Source: Calendula officinalis (lineage: Eukaryota > Streptophyta > Magnoliopsida > Asterales > Asteraceae). Taken from it: a DNA stretch of 64,000 nt. The notes under the pieces are model-generated. The model was not told where the DNA came from, ran no database searches, and worked only from the letters and a program-made list of their open reading frames with translations. Each line of letters begins with the position of its first letter. Positions within the stretch are counted from its first letter, which is position 1. Below, one piece after another: positions 48,957-61,997 of this stretch. The position numbers and the translations under genes were made by a program. The stretch lies in the NCBI GenBank assembly GCA_963853835.1, contig OY970828.1:61062861-61126860 (forward strand), read 5' to 3'.

Positions 48957-50503
48957 TTATATGATGCCAGAATTAAATACATGAAGATCCAACAACGTAT
49001 TATAATACCCTTTTTCAATCTCATCTTCCTTCACTTGATGAAGTAACAAAGTTTCAATAACAAAATCTTCCCAATCAATTTCAAATTTCTTTGCTTCCCG
49101 TTTTCTCTTTCTAGAATTCACCACTACCGAAACTTCATTTTCTGCCATTAATGGCCGCCTTATTTTCTCGATGCGCATTTTAGCACCCTTTATTTTTTCT
49201 TTTCTCCTTTTAGTTTTCAAACATCCTTTAACAAAAGATGGAGGCATAGCATTCAATCCAACATCTTTTTCCAATATTTTATCCAAAAAAAGTTTCTTGC
49301 TAAATTCCGAATTTCCACTCCAATACTCTGTCGTATCCATAAAAATATCAGAGTTCAATTTTGATTTGGATTTTTCATTCCCGATTGATGTGTTCATGTT
49401 AGAATATTCATCCAAAAACTTTAAGTAAATAGTCGATAAACATTCGGGTGAAACATTAATCCTCTCCAAATCCTCAATTTCCCAATTAATTAAATCCAGT
49501 GATTTATCATTATTATTATTATTCTCAATATAAAAGTTTTCATCTTTACAATTCAAACAATCACTCACTAAACCACCCAAATCCACACCAATTTCCTCTA
49601 AACTTTTTATTTCTTCTGTACGATTACACATCGATTTAACCTCCATATACTGAATAACAACTTGCGCATTTTTCATAATATTTTTAACATTAACATCATT
49701 CCCCCATGGCAGATTAACCCTAGCAACCTCAACTAACCTCTTCAACAGCTCTTTATACCTCAATTTACAAGTTGCAACCGCCACATTCAACTGATTAGCT
49801 AAATCCTCCATACTAATCTCAACTTCATTCAACTCACAAACAAACACAATAACCGCCACAACCACCGGTATCGGTCGCCTGCCAGTTGTCACATACCACT
49901 TAATCATACATTGAATCAAAAAAATCCCCTGTTTCACCATTCTCCCAATTTTATCTTTCCCAATTGCACTCTTACACCCTAATTCCTTAATCACGCGATC
50001 AAACAACCCTACAATATCAAAATCAGGTAACTGTAAATCAAGGTGATCCACCACATGGTACACCATTCGACCTAATTCATAATTATCACAACCAACAGCT
50101 TCACATAAGCTTGTTAAAGGTAACCACTTTTTTGCTTTTCGCATTACTACATAACGCAAGCCCCAACAAGTACATTAAACCAATTTCCTGAACCGTATTC
50201 TTCTTCAGTTATGAGTTTGATCATGTTGTTAACATCATCGACTCTGTTTTCTAAATCAAGTTTTAACAATATATCTAAGACTATCTTTTGAGCTAAATAG
50301 ATTTTGGTTTCACGGTAAGAATAGTCATACCTGGATCCGGAGGTGCCTAATCGGACGTTACTACCGATCAGTCCATCAGAATTGAACGTTTGTTGCTGAT
50401 AATTGTCGAAATCTTGCACGGTGCCGCATGATGAGCACTCTAGGTTTCCGGTTACTGAGTCGACAATTAGGGTTTTGGACTTGCAATTTTTGCAGGAACT
50501 CAT
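48957..50503 (-). CDS. plant-specific TFIIB-related factor (PTF2-like), one frame break
   Basis: The N-terminal frame (50503-50147) starts with a zinc ribbon (C4, C7, C23, C26) and runs into a cyclin-fold-like region; a second frame (from about 50153 down to 48957) continues it through the rest of the TFIIB-like core to a charged, Ser/Asn-rich tail, about 520 residues in all. The two frames join near 50150-50157, where one base appears lost. The plan resembles plant PTF2-type proteins implicated in pollen and embryo development and related to TFIIB/BRF. That naming is from family memory. The break could be a real mutation (pseudogene) or a sequencing error; an intron is unlikely because no splice sites fit. 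Confidence 0.75.
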
Positions 50504-52403
50504 GAATTTAGAAACTGTTAAGGTTGGAAAATTACTGTGACAAATTTTTGCAACCCTGGATTACCGTTTGCTCATATAACAACTTGCAGAAATCATAGAC
50601 AAAAGCGTATAGTGTAAATCAAATTTTAGCATTCTTGTTATGCAAGAAGTGATTTCGATTACATGAAACCCTAATTAATTAAATCAACTGCAATCTGAAT
50701 TGATGAAACAGAAACAGAAACAGATGCGAAGTAAAGAATTATAGGAAACAGGATATAGATCGTTGTTGGAATTTGAGCAGTGATTTAGATGAGCAATTAC
50801 GGACTTGCAAAGAAGAGAAGAAAGGGGCGAATCATAACCCGATAAGTTTACTGGGTTCGGGTTGAAATTACAGATTGGTTATTAAGGTACTGTTTGATAG
50901 AAAAGCTAAGAGGTTTTCTAAAAGGTAAGTAATTTTGGGATCAAATAAATTATTGCTTTAAATATTGTACGGTGTAGTAGGTGAAGTAATTTATGTGGTC
51001 CCAAAATCACTATTCTTTCTGAAAAACTTATTTTGAATGTGAGAAGTTTTTTTAAAAATTCTGACTGATTAATGATTCAACATATGTTATAAGGAAGAAT
51101 AATTCAACATTTTTTTTATGTCAGTCAGCATATACTTCATTTAGAGGTATTAAACAAACACACTGAATGCTAAATGATTCAATATTAACTGCTGAATGGT
51201 TCAATTAAGCTGCAAACACTTAAAATGCTAAAACTTATACTTAAGTTATAACCTGATAAGTTTACTGGGTTTGGGTAGAAATTATTCGGGTTTGGGTATA
51301 TTTTGCACGACCCATTGTTGGAATTCTCATTCTAGAATTCACCACCAACGAAACGATAGACCTATTAAAATTTGCATATGAAGGTTCTTTTTCTTGCTTG
51401 TCATCCATCACAGATTCATAGTTAGAATTAGTCTTGTTTGAATAACTTGATGTATTGATGGATGCATTTTTTAATCATGCAAACCAATATTAATCTTGTT
51501 CAAAGTCATCTAGGCAGGATTTTAGCCTGCACAACTAACCTAAAAGTTTGAATCCGGTTATCAAAACCGGTACTATACATTGTGGTTAACGTTTCCAACG
51601 GTTACAAATTTTGATTATGGTCAAGCTTGGGTTTGGACGGTTGTGCACCATTAATAAAGACGATATAAAGGTTTTTATGTGTTAGACCATTTCAAATTTG
51701 GGCGACATGAAACTTGTTTGATCCTTTCGACTCTTTCTCTTGCTTTTGATAAAAAATTAATTAAACCAGTTCGAGATAAAACATAATCTGTATTCAAAAT
51801 ATCTTTACGTAAATTGGTCAAAATTGCCTTAAATGATGTGCTCTTGGATAAGCTTTAAGCTGGTTGTCTTATATTGCATAAGAAAATGTGTCGAATTAGG
51901 CCTCACATCATATCATATATTTGTAAACCAGGTGGCTTATGCTGACACTTTGTTGTTTTTATCTAAAATATTTTTTTATGCATTGGTAGGCCTAAGCCTG
52001 AAAACTTTGTTAGCATCAGTGTCCTTGATCACCAATTATTATAATTAAATACTAATACTAATAATATTATTATTGTTATATCAGTACCTCACACAAGATG
52101 ACATGAGTTGATGAACAGATTAAGACTGCAGTGCAAGAGCCTTATCCTAATCTATTTTATTTTTTAATTCTTTTCCTCCTAACGAACAGTAATTAAACAT
52201 AATCTGAAAAACAAAAATAAAACTATAGTGACCTTTACAATTTCTTTAAATACCAGTTCACAATAAATCAATTATGAGAAAACCACAAAAGTTACCAAGA
52301 TGCCATCAGTCATCTCATGGGCATCACCCTATCTTTTTGTTGTTGTTTATGCATGATAAATAAATTAAGAATAAACAAACAATAATCACCTAATAATTTA
52401 ATC
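50504..52403. other. intergenic with decayed repeats
   Basis: A roughly 35-base phrase (ATAACC.GATAAGTTTACTGGG...) occurs at 50837 and 51250. Otherwise A/T-rich, apart from the fragment at 51320. Confidence 0.45.
51320..51466 (-). pseudogene. possible fragment of a PTF2-like paralogue
   Basis: About 49 codons are open on the minus strand, including VSLVVNSRMR, similar to VSVVVNSRKRK of the gene at 48957-50503, with Asn/Ser/Lys-rich sequence before it. The similarity is short and partly low-complexity, so this is tentative. Confidence 0.35.
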
Positions 52404-55400
52404 TTAATGATGCCTTGTGTTTGAGCTACGAATTGTAAGACCATGTAAAAGCTTAGCATATCCAAGAAAGTTGAGTTTCCCATCTGTACTTCTGATCCAA
52501 TCCCTCAGTATTGTGTGCGCCGTGGGGCCCACGTTCATTTCCTGGATTATTTTTTCATGATTATTTTTAAAAAAATCAAAAATGATAGATAATTTCATCT
52601 CACATGAATGGACGCTTCAAACGGGTCCCAAATGCTATATTTTATGCATAGGGAAAATTTCATAAAATATATACTTTAGGCGGTGAACCACTAGGGTAAT
52701 TATAACTTTTCATGGTCCATTTTAATAATTACAAGTTTTTAAGCGGTCGAATCGAAGTTTTTTTTTTTTGGTCTATATATAGTAATTAATAGAAGTTTTT
52801 CTAGGGCCTATGTGGTTATTACTTTTTACATGTTTTAACACTATAATTACGTAAAGTATATTGCTATTTTATGAAATTGACCTAATATGCATACAACCGT
52901 CTAAATCATTTTACTCAAAAATTTATATTACTATTGCAATATTCTTGTTTTTTGTAATCTTAATTAACACAGTAACTATATATAAAAAAGTGTATGTCTG
53001 ATCCGCCCCGCCCCATTTCAACCCGCACTAAAAATGACCCGTTATCCAACCCGCTAACAGACAAAATACCTGTGCTAATGCCTCAACTGAAATGGTTCGA
53101 TTTCCTTCCAACTCAAAAAATTCAAAAGCTATGCCAGCAATATTTTCCCATGCTTCAAGAGCTTCAAGTTGATGTGGGCTAATTGCAGCAGCACAAAACT
53201 CCTCAAATGTCATTCGAGTATAAGTAAGAGGTTTCATCTTCAATCAAAAAAAAATTAATTGTTAGTCAAAGTCAAAGTCAAACGTGTTGAGATAAAACGA
53301 GTAAAATCAAGAAATGTTTCTTACTGTATCTAAGATATCAAGCACCCTTGATTCTTTCATGGCAACAGTGGAATGTTTCACCAGAGCCTGCATAACATAT
53401 TCTGTTTGTATGAGCTATAAAAGTTTCATGTGCTAAAATAATAAAAACAAAAATTCATTAAATATTACAAGTGAAGCGATAACTAACCGTTCTAAAATTG
53501 TCTAAAGAAACACATCCATCTTTTGGTTCCAAGAGATCAAACTGAGCCCGTAAGTAAAAAAGTTCATCTTCAGTCAAAGCTTTCGAGAGAGCCTTCAAAC
53601 AACAATAAAAAGAGCATATGATTATATCATTAAAATAATCTGATAAAATCCAGATAAATTACACAGATGGTCCTTTAGGTTTGTACCATATTAATTGGTC
53701 ATTAGTTTCATAAATTACATTGATAGTCCTTATTTTTTAAAGTATTGACACATTTGATCCTTTATCTAAACAAACGTTTATTTTTCCGGTCAAGTATGGT
53801 CACGCGTGATGCACGAGGGAGTAAATATGTCCTTTTCCCTTTCCCTTTTGAAACCCATAAAAACCCGCCAGTTTGACGGGATTAGTTAACGTCTGTTTAG
53901 GTGAAGGACCAAACTTGTCGATAGTTTCAAAAATAAGGACTACCACTGTAATTCATGAAGCTAAAGGACCAAATATGTAATATGGTACAAACCTAAAGGA
54001 CCATTTGTGTAATTTACTCTATAATCTATTATCAAATAAAAGAAAAATACCTTTAGTGCTGCACGTTTTAAAGGTGAGGCTCGAAGATACGACTTGACTA
54101 ATTTATAAATCAAAATATCTAACGGGACCGCACGGTTTTCATCTCTCAACCACGGGTGAGCTACAAACAAAAAACCATTTTCCCAATTATTTAAAACATT
54201 TATAACAAAAAAAGAAAAACAAAATTAAGTAATAAATAATCCTACTTAAGGCTTGAGAAGCAGTCATTCTTTTCCTATGATCCTTATTAAGAAGTCTTTT
54301 AACAAAATCTTTTGCTTCTGGTGTAACTGAAGGCCACGGTGAGTCATTAAGATTCGGGTCGGCCCGTAACACAGAACGGAATATTCCAGATTCCGTTCTG
54401 GCAAAAAAGGGCCGACTGCCACATAATAAAATATATGTAATAACACCAATACTCCAAATGTCGGCTTCCACATTGTATGATCTGTGGAGTACTTCTGGTG
54501 CAACATAGTATGCACTCCCAACAATATCATTCAGCCGATGCTCTGCAAAAGTCAAAATTGGTTCAAAAAATTGTCATGGGCTGGCCCGTAACACTTTTTT
54601 CCCATATCGCACAATTTCTTATAAATAACGTATAAGATATTAATGATGATAAAGATGGTATTATTACAATAGTAGTCTAAATCTTTGATCAAAACAATTT
54701 AGAAGGCTATACATATATACATCAACAATAAACTTTGTGTGATCTTTGACGCGTTTGACCTATTCCACTTTCAGCTAAATTTCTTGATTTGGTCTATTTA
54801 ACCAGCTTGAGATAAGAACAGAACCCAAATTGACCCGTTCATAAGTAAATAAGTCAAAAATGCCACCTATTATTTTGTCAACTAATTTTTTCGCCGTTAA
54901 AATTGACGTGTTTTCGACATATGTATCTCAAGATTCTATATATATATAGCTTTAAAAGATTTAAAGAACAAACTGGATTCTGGGCCCACTTTTCGGGTCG
55001 TTTATATTTAAGAATAGTATTCTGATCATTAAAATAGGTAACAATATTATTCACATAATGACGTAATTGCAAATCTATAATTCTATATATGGGGATCACG
55101 AGAATTCGAACACAATGATGTAGGTCATTTCGGTGAGATAACAAGTACCTATTAAAAGAAGGTCGATTTCGTATTTTGTTTCTATTTTTATTATTATTTC
55201 CAATAAAATATGAAATAAGAGAATACATTATGTAATGACACTACAACTTGCCTGGTCTTGCAAAATCAGATAAACCAAAATCTATAACCTTCAATGGAGA
55301 TTCTTCATCTCTTGTGCTGAAAAGAAAGTTCTGCCAAAAAAATCTATGTTAAATTGACCCATATATAAAAATATAAAATCAATTGATATAAATTATAAAT

Positions 55401-56530
55401 ATAAATTATACATATTACATACCTCTGGCTTTAAATCACGATGCACAACGCCCTGAAGATGACAAAAAGAAGCTACACTCAAAATTTGAACAACGATGGA
55501 TTTTGCATCGTTTTCTGTATATCTTCCACCTCTACAATAAGATGAAGGTTTTAAGCAATAATATTTACATAATTAATGGTATTTTAGTAGTATTACCTGG
55601 CTAAAATGCGGTCAAGTAATTCTCCCCCTTCACACAGTCTGTCAAAAAAAACATTTAAAAATGAAATGTAAACCCTAAAAGTGATTAAGTATTTGCATTT
55701 TAACAACATAATACGATACGAATACGTACTCCATAACTATGTATACATTCTGATCATCTTCAAATGCATCATGAAATTGGACCATATGTTGGTGTCCAGA
55801 TAAACCCTTTAATAACTTTACTTCCCTTCGTACATCTTCAATTGATATAGCTGTTGTCATCTACCAAAATTAAATCAAATCTATTAATTTACATGATAAA
55901 GTTGAGATCTTTATCTAGTAACAAATGATTCTCATAACAACATTATGATGAGTTGGATCAAAATTCAACAAAATTGCAACTGATATATACCTTAGATTTT
56001 GAGATGACTTTGACAGCAACAGGTTGATTCTTGAGAACTCCCTTCTTACATTTAGCCCAACAAGTATGACCAAAATGCCCTCTTCCAACCTCCTTTCCCA
56101 GCTCATATTTTGACCCAAAATTCCTCTGATACCCAAAGCTCTTATCCAACGCCCTCTCTCCGTCACCTTCCGGTATCGTCCCCGTCGCCGTCGCCGGCGT
56201 GTTCTCCTTTCCTTTCCCGGCACCTTGCCGTCTCAAAATCGCCGACATGATCGGCTTCGCCGGAGACGGAGGTGGGAACGGCCACTTGAACATCCGCCTC
56301 GGAGTCCTCGCCGGTGATGGCGTCGGAGGCACTCCGGCGGGGTAAGTACTCTGCCATGGGCTCCCGGTGAAGGAATGATTCGGGGTGTTGCTGCCAGACC
56401 TCCCGTTTGTAGCGGCAGATGGGGTGCGCGGTTTGGGACTGCGAGGTGGGCGTGGGACGGTGGATCCAGGGGTGTTTTCGTCTTTTAGAGCGGAGTCTAC
56501 GACGGCGTCTTTGCTACAGCAATGCCCCAT
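52404..56530 (-). CDS. CDPK-related protein kinase (CRK)
   Basis: Eleven exons in phase give 593 residues: 56530-55991, 55860-55730, 55638-55597, 55531-55423, 55330-55252, 54542-54246, 54160-54051, 53592-53488, 53387-53325, 53237-53070 and 52541-52404. It starts MGHCCSK, a likely myristoylation and palmitoylation signal for membrane attachment, then a Pro/Ser/Thr-rich linker. The Ser/Thr kinase domain shows GRGHFG (about residue 150), HRDLKPEN with D270, DFG at 291-293 and VAPE ending at 317. The C-terminal third matches the CRK regulatory region with degenerate EF-hand-like segments, so calcium may act through calmodulin rather than direct binding (family knowledge). Intron 5 has a GC donor; all others are GT-AG. 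Intron 7 is mostly a MITE. Confidence 0.95.
53653..54019. mobile_element. short long-TIR element in CRK intron 7
   Basis: Ends AGATAAATTACACAGATGG and CCATTTGTGTAATTTACTC are inverted, with the ATGGTCCTTTAGGTTTGTACC block mirrored on both sides. It fills about 367 of the 458 intron bases. No convincing target duplication. Confidence 0.75.
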
Positions 56531-57103
56531 CAACGGCTGCGATTTAGTCTCTGTTTTTCCGGTGAGATGGGTTCAAAAGTCCACTCGTAGGTTTGGTTTG
56601 TTTATGAAAATTTCATAGCGATGATTAAAAATATGTGGGCTTATTTATTGAGTGATTTGTTAGATGATTGCAAGAGAAATTTCAAAACAAATTGATTTTG
56701 ATTAAGAGTAAGCAAGTATGTAGTCAAGATTTATAAAAAAGCCGTAAACTTTGAACAGGCAAACGTTTCCACCATCTTACAACAACTCAAATCCCACCGT
56801 CCATTTTTATTTAATCATCTGATTTCTTTATTTCTAGATCAACCTTTATGACATGTCACTGCTTTTACTTTCTCAAACTTAATTCTTACCTATCAATTAA
56901 ATTTTTAAATAATAACTTCAATTCTACATTTTTTGTTTTTACGTCACACATATAAACGGATAGAAATAATAATTACAAGAAAATGATGGTGGGTCAAATA
57001 AAGTATGATTATAAATTTTAAGAAATTTAATAATCTAATTTTTTCATAAAATAAATATTCTAGTAGATCATTTGACCTTCTATTAATGAAGAAACACAAA
57101 TTA
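56531..57103. other. 5' flank of the CRK gene
   Basis: The first 100-200 bases upstream of the ATG likely contain leader and promoter on the minus strand; no TATA box placed with confidence. The rest is A/T-rich. Confidence 0.4.
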
Positions 57104-58466
57104 GGGTAAATTACAGTTTTTTCCTTGATCTTTACTGGATTCAGGGTTTTTTCCCTAAACTTTTTTTTTCTATTTTTTTGTCTTTTATGTTTCTAAAATT
57201 CTGCATATTCGTCCTTCCGTCTATTTTTGGCCGTTAACAGACGATTTTTTTTGTCAATTTCCCCAAATTACCCATATCATCATCATCAAAATCCATCTTA
57301 TCTTTCTTCATCATAAAATCAAGAACATCTATGAACATCCATCAAACTCACTAACCACAACTACCATCAAATTGAATCATGATTATCGATGTCTGACTAG
57401 CTCATCTTCTCTGTTTCTATTGCATGAAATTAATTTCGACAGAAAAAATCCTAAACAATTGACTAGATTATGAAGTAAATAAACCAATAAATTGCAAGAT
57501 TAAACTGTAAATTGAAGATTTGAGAAAGATATATACATACCTCAACCATGCTTTCACGCGCCATCATAAATTCTTCAAACTACACAACGATTTCTCCGCA
57601 GCTCGGTTTACAACCACCTCAATCAAAACCAATTCACACAAAAAATCACAGACTCATATCTAGATCTGTAAAAATCACCGACAAAATCTAACTCATATAT
57701 CGAATAACAACCCGACCCGACCTAATCCGAACGAGAAGCTCCGAAACAGCTCTAATTCTAAAGCACCGGAAAAAGTGAAATTAGGGCACCGAAAAAGATT
57801 CCTCTGGAGCAGAAAACGGTTTCCGATGACCGGAGACAGCTGGTATACAACAACGATCTCCAAATGAACAAATCGAAAGACCTGAACAGAGAGAAATCTA
57901 GAGAGAGAAAGTAGAGCGAGAGAGATTTAACGATTTTAAGTTCAGAAGAAGAAGCGAGAGAGATTCAAAGATCTAGGGTTGATGTTCATGAAGAAGAAGC
58001 AGTTCATGTTTGAAGTTCACAAACAAATTTAACGATTTTACAGATCTATGGGTTCCTCCGGTCGGAGCTTCAATCTTTCGCCGGAAAAGACGGTGGTTCA
58101 CGGTGGAGGCGGCGGAGCTTCAGTTTTGAATTGAAAAACTTCTTATCATTCTTCAAAAATCCCGCTCCTTTCGATTTTGGTTTCGATTTGGTTAGGGTTT
58201 GCAGATCTGAAAAGCTCAAAACCGGAGCTGCTTGTGATGTTCATGAATGATGATGAAGAGGCTCTTGAAGAAGATGAAGAATGGTGAAAATGACCAAAAT
58301 GCCCTCACATGCCTTGCATTTTCCGTCAGTTAACGGCCAAAAATAGACGGAAGGACAAATATGCAGAATTTTAAAAACCTCAAGGACAAAAAAAACAGAA
58401 GAAAAAAGTTTAGGGACTAAAACCCCGAATCCAGAAAAGGTCAGGGACAAAAACTGTAATTTACCC
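57104..58466. mobile_element. long-TIR Mutator-like element
   Basis: Inverted ends GGGTAAATTACAGTTTT for about 150 bases; flanks CACAAATTA (57095-57103) and AACAAATTA (58467-58475) match at 8 of 9. The interior has transcript-like patches (GAGAGAGAAA runs, GGTGGAGGCGGCGGAGC). No transposase. Confidence 0.88.
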
Positions 58467-58714
58467 AACAAATTAACTCGTTTTGGTATCAATAACTACT
58501 TTAAAAATTTACGAAGTGTATCTAATTATATTGATGTTTGATATTGTAATTTACCCCACGAAGTGTATCTAATAATATTGATGTTTGATATGTACACAAA
58601 TTAACTCGTTTAGTAAAACGGTTAACGGGTATTACTTGTTAACGGGTAAAAGAATCACAAACTGTTGGATGAAATCTTAGGTCAAAATTCACTCCATTAA
58701 CAGATTTAACTACT

Positions 58715-59643
58715 TCCAAATCATTTGAAACTTTTTCTTATAACTTTAATTCTATTATAAGTTGAATTACTAAGTTTCTCCTATAAATTATAACTTTCAT
58801 AATTAGGAAGATTCATAACAATCTTAAAATAAAATCTTTAACACATAAAAAGTAAATAAATTCATTTATCTATTAACATGAAACCATTTATACAAGAATC
58901 AATCTCAAAATCAATATTATATTAATTCCTATGGTAACAAAGACAAACTAATTACACAAAAATATAAACTTAATACGAAATAATTACTCAAATGGTAATT
59001 ATGTAAATGGTTTCTTATGGGATAAAAAGTTAATCTTATTGAATAACAATTTCCATTATTAACATTAGTAATCAACTAATTAAATCATTTGATTTAAAAT
59101 ATGCATATCTCTAATATAAATTAGGCCTTTGCAAATTGAACCGAGAATCAGTCAGAACAACAGAATCAAACTGGATTGAACTGAATCGGATCGAGTCGAG
59201 CTATGTCGGTCTGATTCTCAGTTTTAATTATCATGTAAAATTAGTTCTTAGTCCAGTTCAATTTAATCCGGTTTGGTTCAGTCTGAAAATCGATAAAAAC
59301 TAAAAAAAGTCGTAGAAACTTTCTCGATTCTCGATTTTAATCGATCTTTTGGACTGTGCGCTACATATAAAGCATTTGGACACATTTTCTTAAAACTTTA
59401 CTTTAAGACAAGTTGGATTACTAATTTAACCATGTAACTTATAAATTTCAAAATTAATAGGATCGATTAGGTTTCTAAAATAAAATCATTAACATAGAAA
59501 ATAAATAAATTCATTGATCAATTAGCATGAAAACTATTTTTATAAAAATCAATCTTAATGTAAAATTAATATTATATTAATCCATGTGATATCAAAGACA
59601 AACTAATTAACACACACATATAAACTATATACAAAATAATTAT
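58715..59643. repeat. diverged direct duplication
   Basis: Roughly 58715-58988 and 59375-59643 are diverged direct copies (shared GTAAATAAATTCATT and TATATTAAT and GACAAACTAATTA), offset by about 660 bases. Between them is GAACTGAATCGGATCG-type sequence with GAACCGAG-like motifs. Confidence 0.65.
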
Positions 59644-59686
59644 TGCCCCTACGGCCCTACCCTGCATAAAAATCATGGAGTATTCC

Positions 59687-60550
59687 TGTAAACGAACCGA
59701 ACATTTATCAAACCATTCGTGAACTGTTCACGAGATTTTGTTTATGTTCGTTTGTTTATTTTAATGAACAAACACGAACAACATATTGTGTTCATTTTGT
59801 TAAATGAACGAACAGGAACAAAGATCTTGTTGGTCCAATTATGTTCGTGAATAGGAGTATGTGCTCATGTATTAATGTTTGTTACATTCGTTTTGATTTA
59901 TGTTTGTTTGTTAATGTTTGTTTACGTTCATTTATGTTCAAATTTTATATCAAATATTAATTGTTTTTTATGTTTACATCTTCACTTTTTTTTCATACAT
60001 AATAGTTAGAGTCTTGTTTTACATCATATTTACTTTATTTTGAGTGATTTTAAGGGTTTTAGTGGAATCTCCTCAAGATTTACATTGTGATTCCCTTGTC
60101 ATCTTCACCAGCTTATTTATTTTAATATTCTTCTTTTCAAGTTTTGTAAGTATGCTCTATATATAATTACAAATTCATTTAATTCATTTCCTATAATGAT
60201 GAGAGGTTACAAAAATCTTAAAAATTGTTGACAAATCTTGTTAAGGTTCGTTCATTCATTTACGTTCGTAAACGTTCGATAAGCCAATCTTCGTTCATTT
60301 ACGTTCGTGAACGTTCGATAAGCCAATGTTCGTTCATTTACGTTCGTGAGCGTTCGTTAAGGTTGGTTTGTGTATGTTTGTTCATTTATGATCGTTTACC
60401 TTTTTCCTTGAGTTCTTCATAACAAACAAACATGAACAGAAAAGTTTGTTCGTTTACGTGTTCGTAAACCGTTCACAGATTTCTTTTTTCCTTAAAAACG
60501 AACATTAATAAAAAGCTCCGTTTGCATTTATTCGGTTCTTTTACAAAGCC
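59687..60550. mobile_element. hAT-like repeat with TTCGTGAACG motifs
   Basis: Ends around GTAAACGAACCGAACATTTAT and its rough complement. Inside, a 38-40 base unit (GTTCGTTCATTTACGTTCGT...) repeats about three times (60240-60370). Non-coding; superfamily uncertain. Confidence 0.5.
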
Positions 60551-61290
60551 TAATGACAGATTTATCACTGGCCATTTCCAAAAATGTTGAAAATGCAAAA
60601 AATATTATGACTGAAAATATTATTTTGAAAATGCAAAACACATTCATTCGGTTATTTTACAAAGCCTAAGTAAAGATTGTGATTTCAAGTCCGCAATAAT
60701 TTATGCTATTTCAATAACTAACACATGTTTATGGATACTTGATTAATTAACGTATAATACATATGGGACTTACCCAGATAAGTAAGTTGAATTTTCAGCA
60801 CATCCACTTGGTTTTTTGGGATATTGTGACAACTCTAAAAATTAAGTATGTGACCCGATATCCATATTATTAAATCCTTAACATAAAACATTTTCTTTAT
60901 TCATGATAATCAAATTTATCAATTTTTGGTCAAGAAAACAAACTCACGGTCATGATTTAAAAGCAATGCAAACCCACATAATTACTAATCAAGAAAACAC
61001 TTATCTGGAGCTAATTAAACATTATATGTTAACTCAAGATTAAAATGTTCAAAGAAATTTTTAATTTTTGTATAAACCTAAGTGACAAATCTCAACTATT
61101 GGTTAATAAGATCTAATGATCAAGATTAATCAGATATATTATACATGAAAGAGTATTTTGATCATTTGGCACTTATCAAAAAACTTTCAAATTTTTTTAT
61201 TATTTTATTATTCTAAATTTTTATTTATTATTTTTATTAATTTTTTGTTTTTTATTACTTCATATTAATTTATTTATTTTTCATTAAGAA
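60551..61290. other. intergenic, nothing further recognised
   Basis: Only a short direct repeat, TTCGGTT(C/A)TTTTACAAAGCC (60530 and 60648), and A/T-rich sequence. Confidence 0.4.
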
Positions 61291-61299
61291 ACAATATTA

Positions 61300-61460
61300 T
61301 TTTGATAATTACGTGTGGTATTTAATCACATGTGATTTTATTATATAATTGCATGTAACATGTAATTGTATATTTGATTAAATATGATGTTTTATTACAA
61401 TCACATGTGACTCGGTATATGATCACTTGTGATTCAATATACAATCACATGTGATTATCA
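61300..61460. repeat. CACATGTG palindrome cluster, fragment
   Basis: Several TCACATGTGATT-type palindromes sit within 160 bases, as in the 15936 and 21829 elements. Confidence 0.45.
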
Positions 61461-61882
61461 CATTATGTGTTCTTAACGAAAAAATAATACATAAAAATAT
61501 AAGACTACTTTAAATACATCTCTTACGTTATAACTTCGTGAAAAATAAAACTATCAAGAATCCCACACAATTTATAGAATGAAACTCAATTGTTATCTTT
61601 CTTATGATACATAAAAATAATATTATATAAAATATTATAACGAAACATTATATTCTTATGTTCAAAACAAAAAAAAAAAAGTCAATCCAAACACACACTT
61701 ATGGTCATCGAAAAACCTTAAATTTTTCTTTTTTGTTTTGAAGACTAATCTATTAGAAGATAATTGTTCTAAGATTGTTAAGATTTGTTATTATTATTTT
61801 TATTATTATATTTAGTAAATAATCTAGTTTCTATTCAAATTATATTGACTTACGTACTTACCCTATAAGTTAATATGTTAGC

Positions 61883-61893
61883 CTATATATAGG
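61883..61893 (+). promoter_or_regulatory. probable TATA box of the SKP1-like gene
   Basis: CTATATATAGG lies 105 bases upstream of the ATG. Confidence 0.5.
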
Positions 61894-61997
61894 ATATCAT
61901 TCTAATCAAATTTCATAATTAGTTCGCATAGTTATTTACAAATTAGGGTTTTTTCCTTCGTTCCTCAATTACTCGCCGTCGTTCCAAAATTCCGATC

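Noticed and set aside
56385..56618. Plus-strand ORF over CRK exon 1
   Set aside because: Antisense shadow of a Pro/Ser-rich exon with a strong kinase reading on the minus strand.
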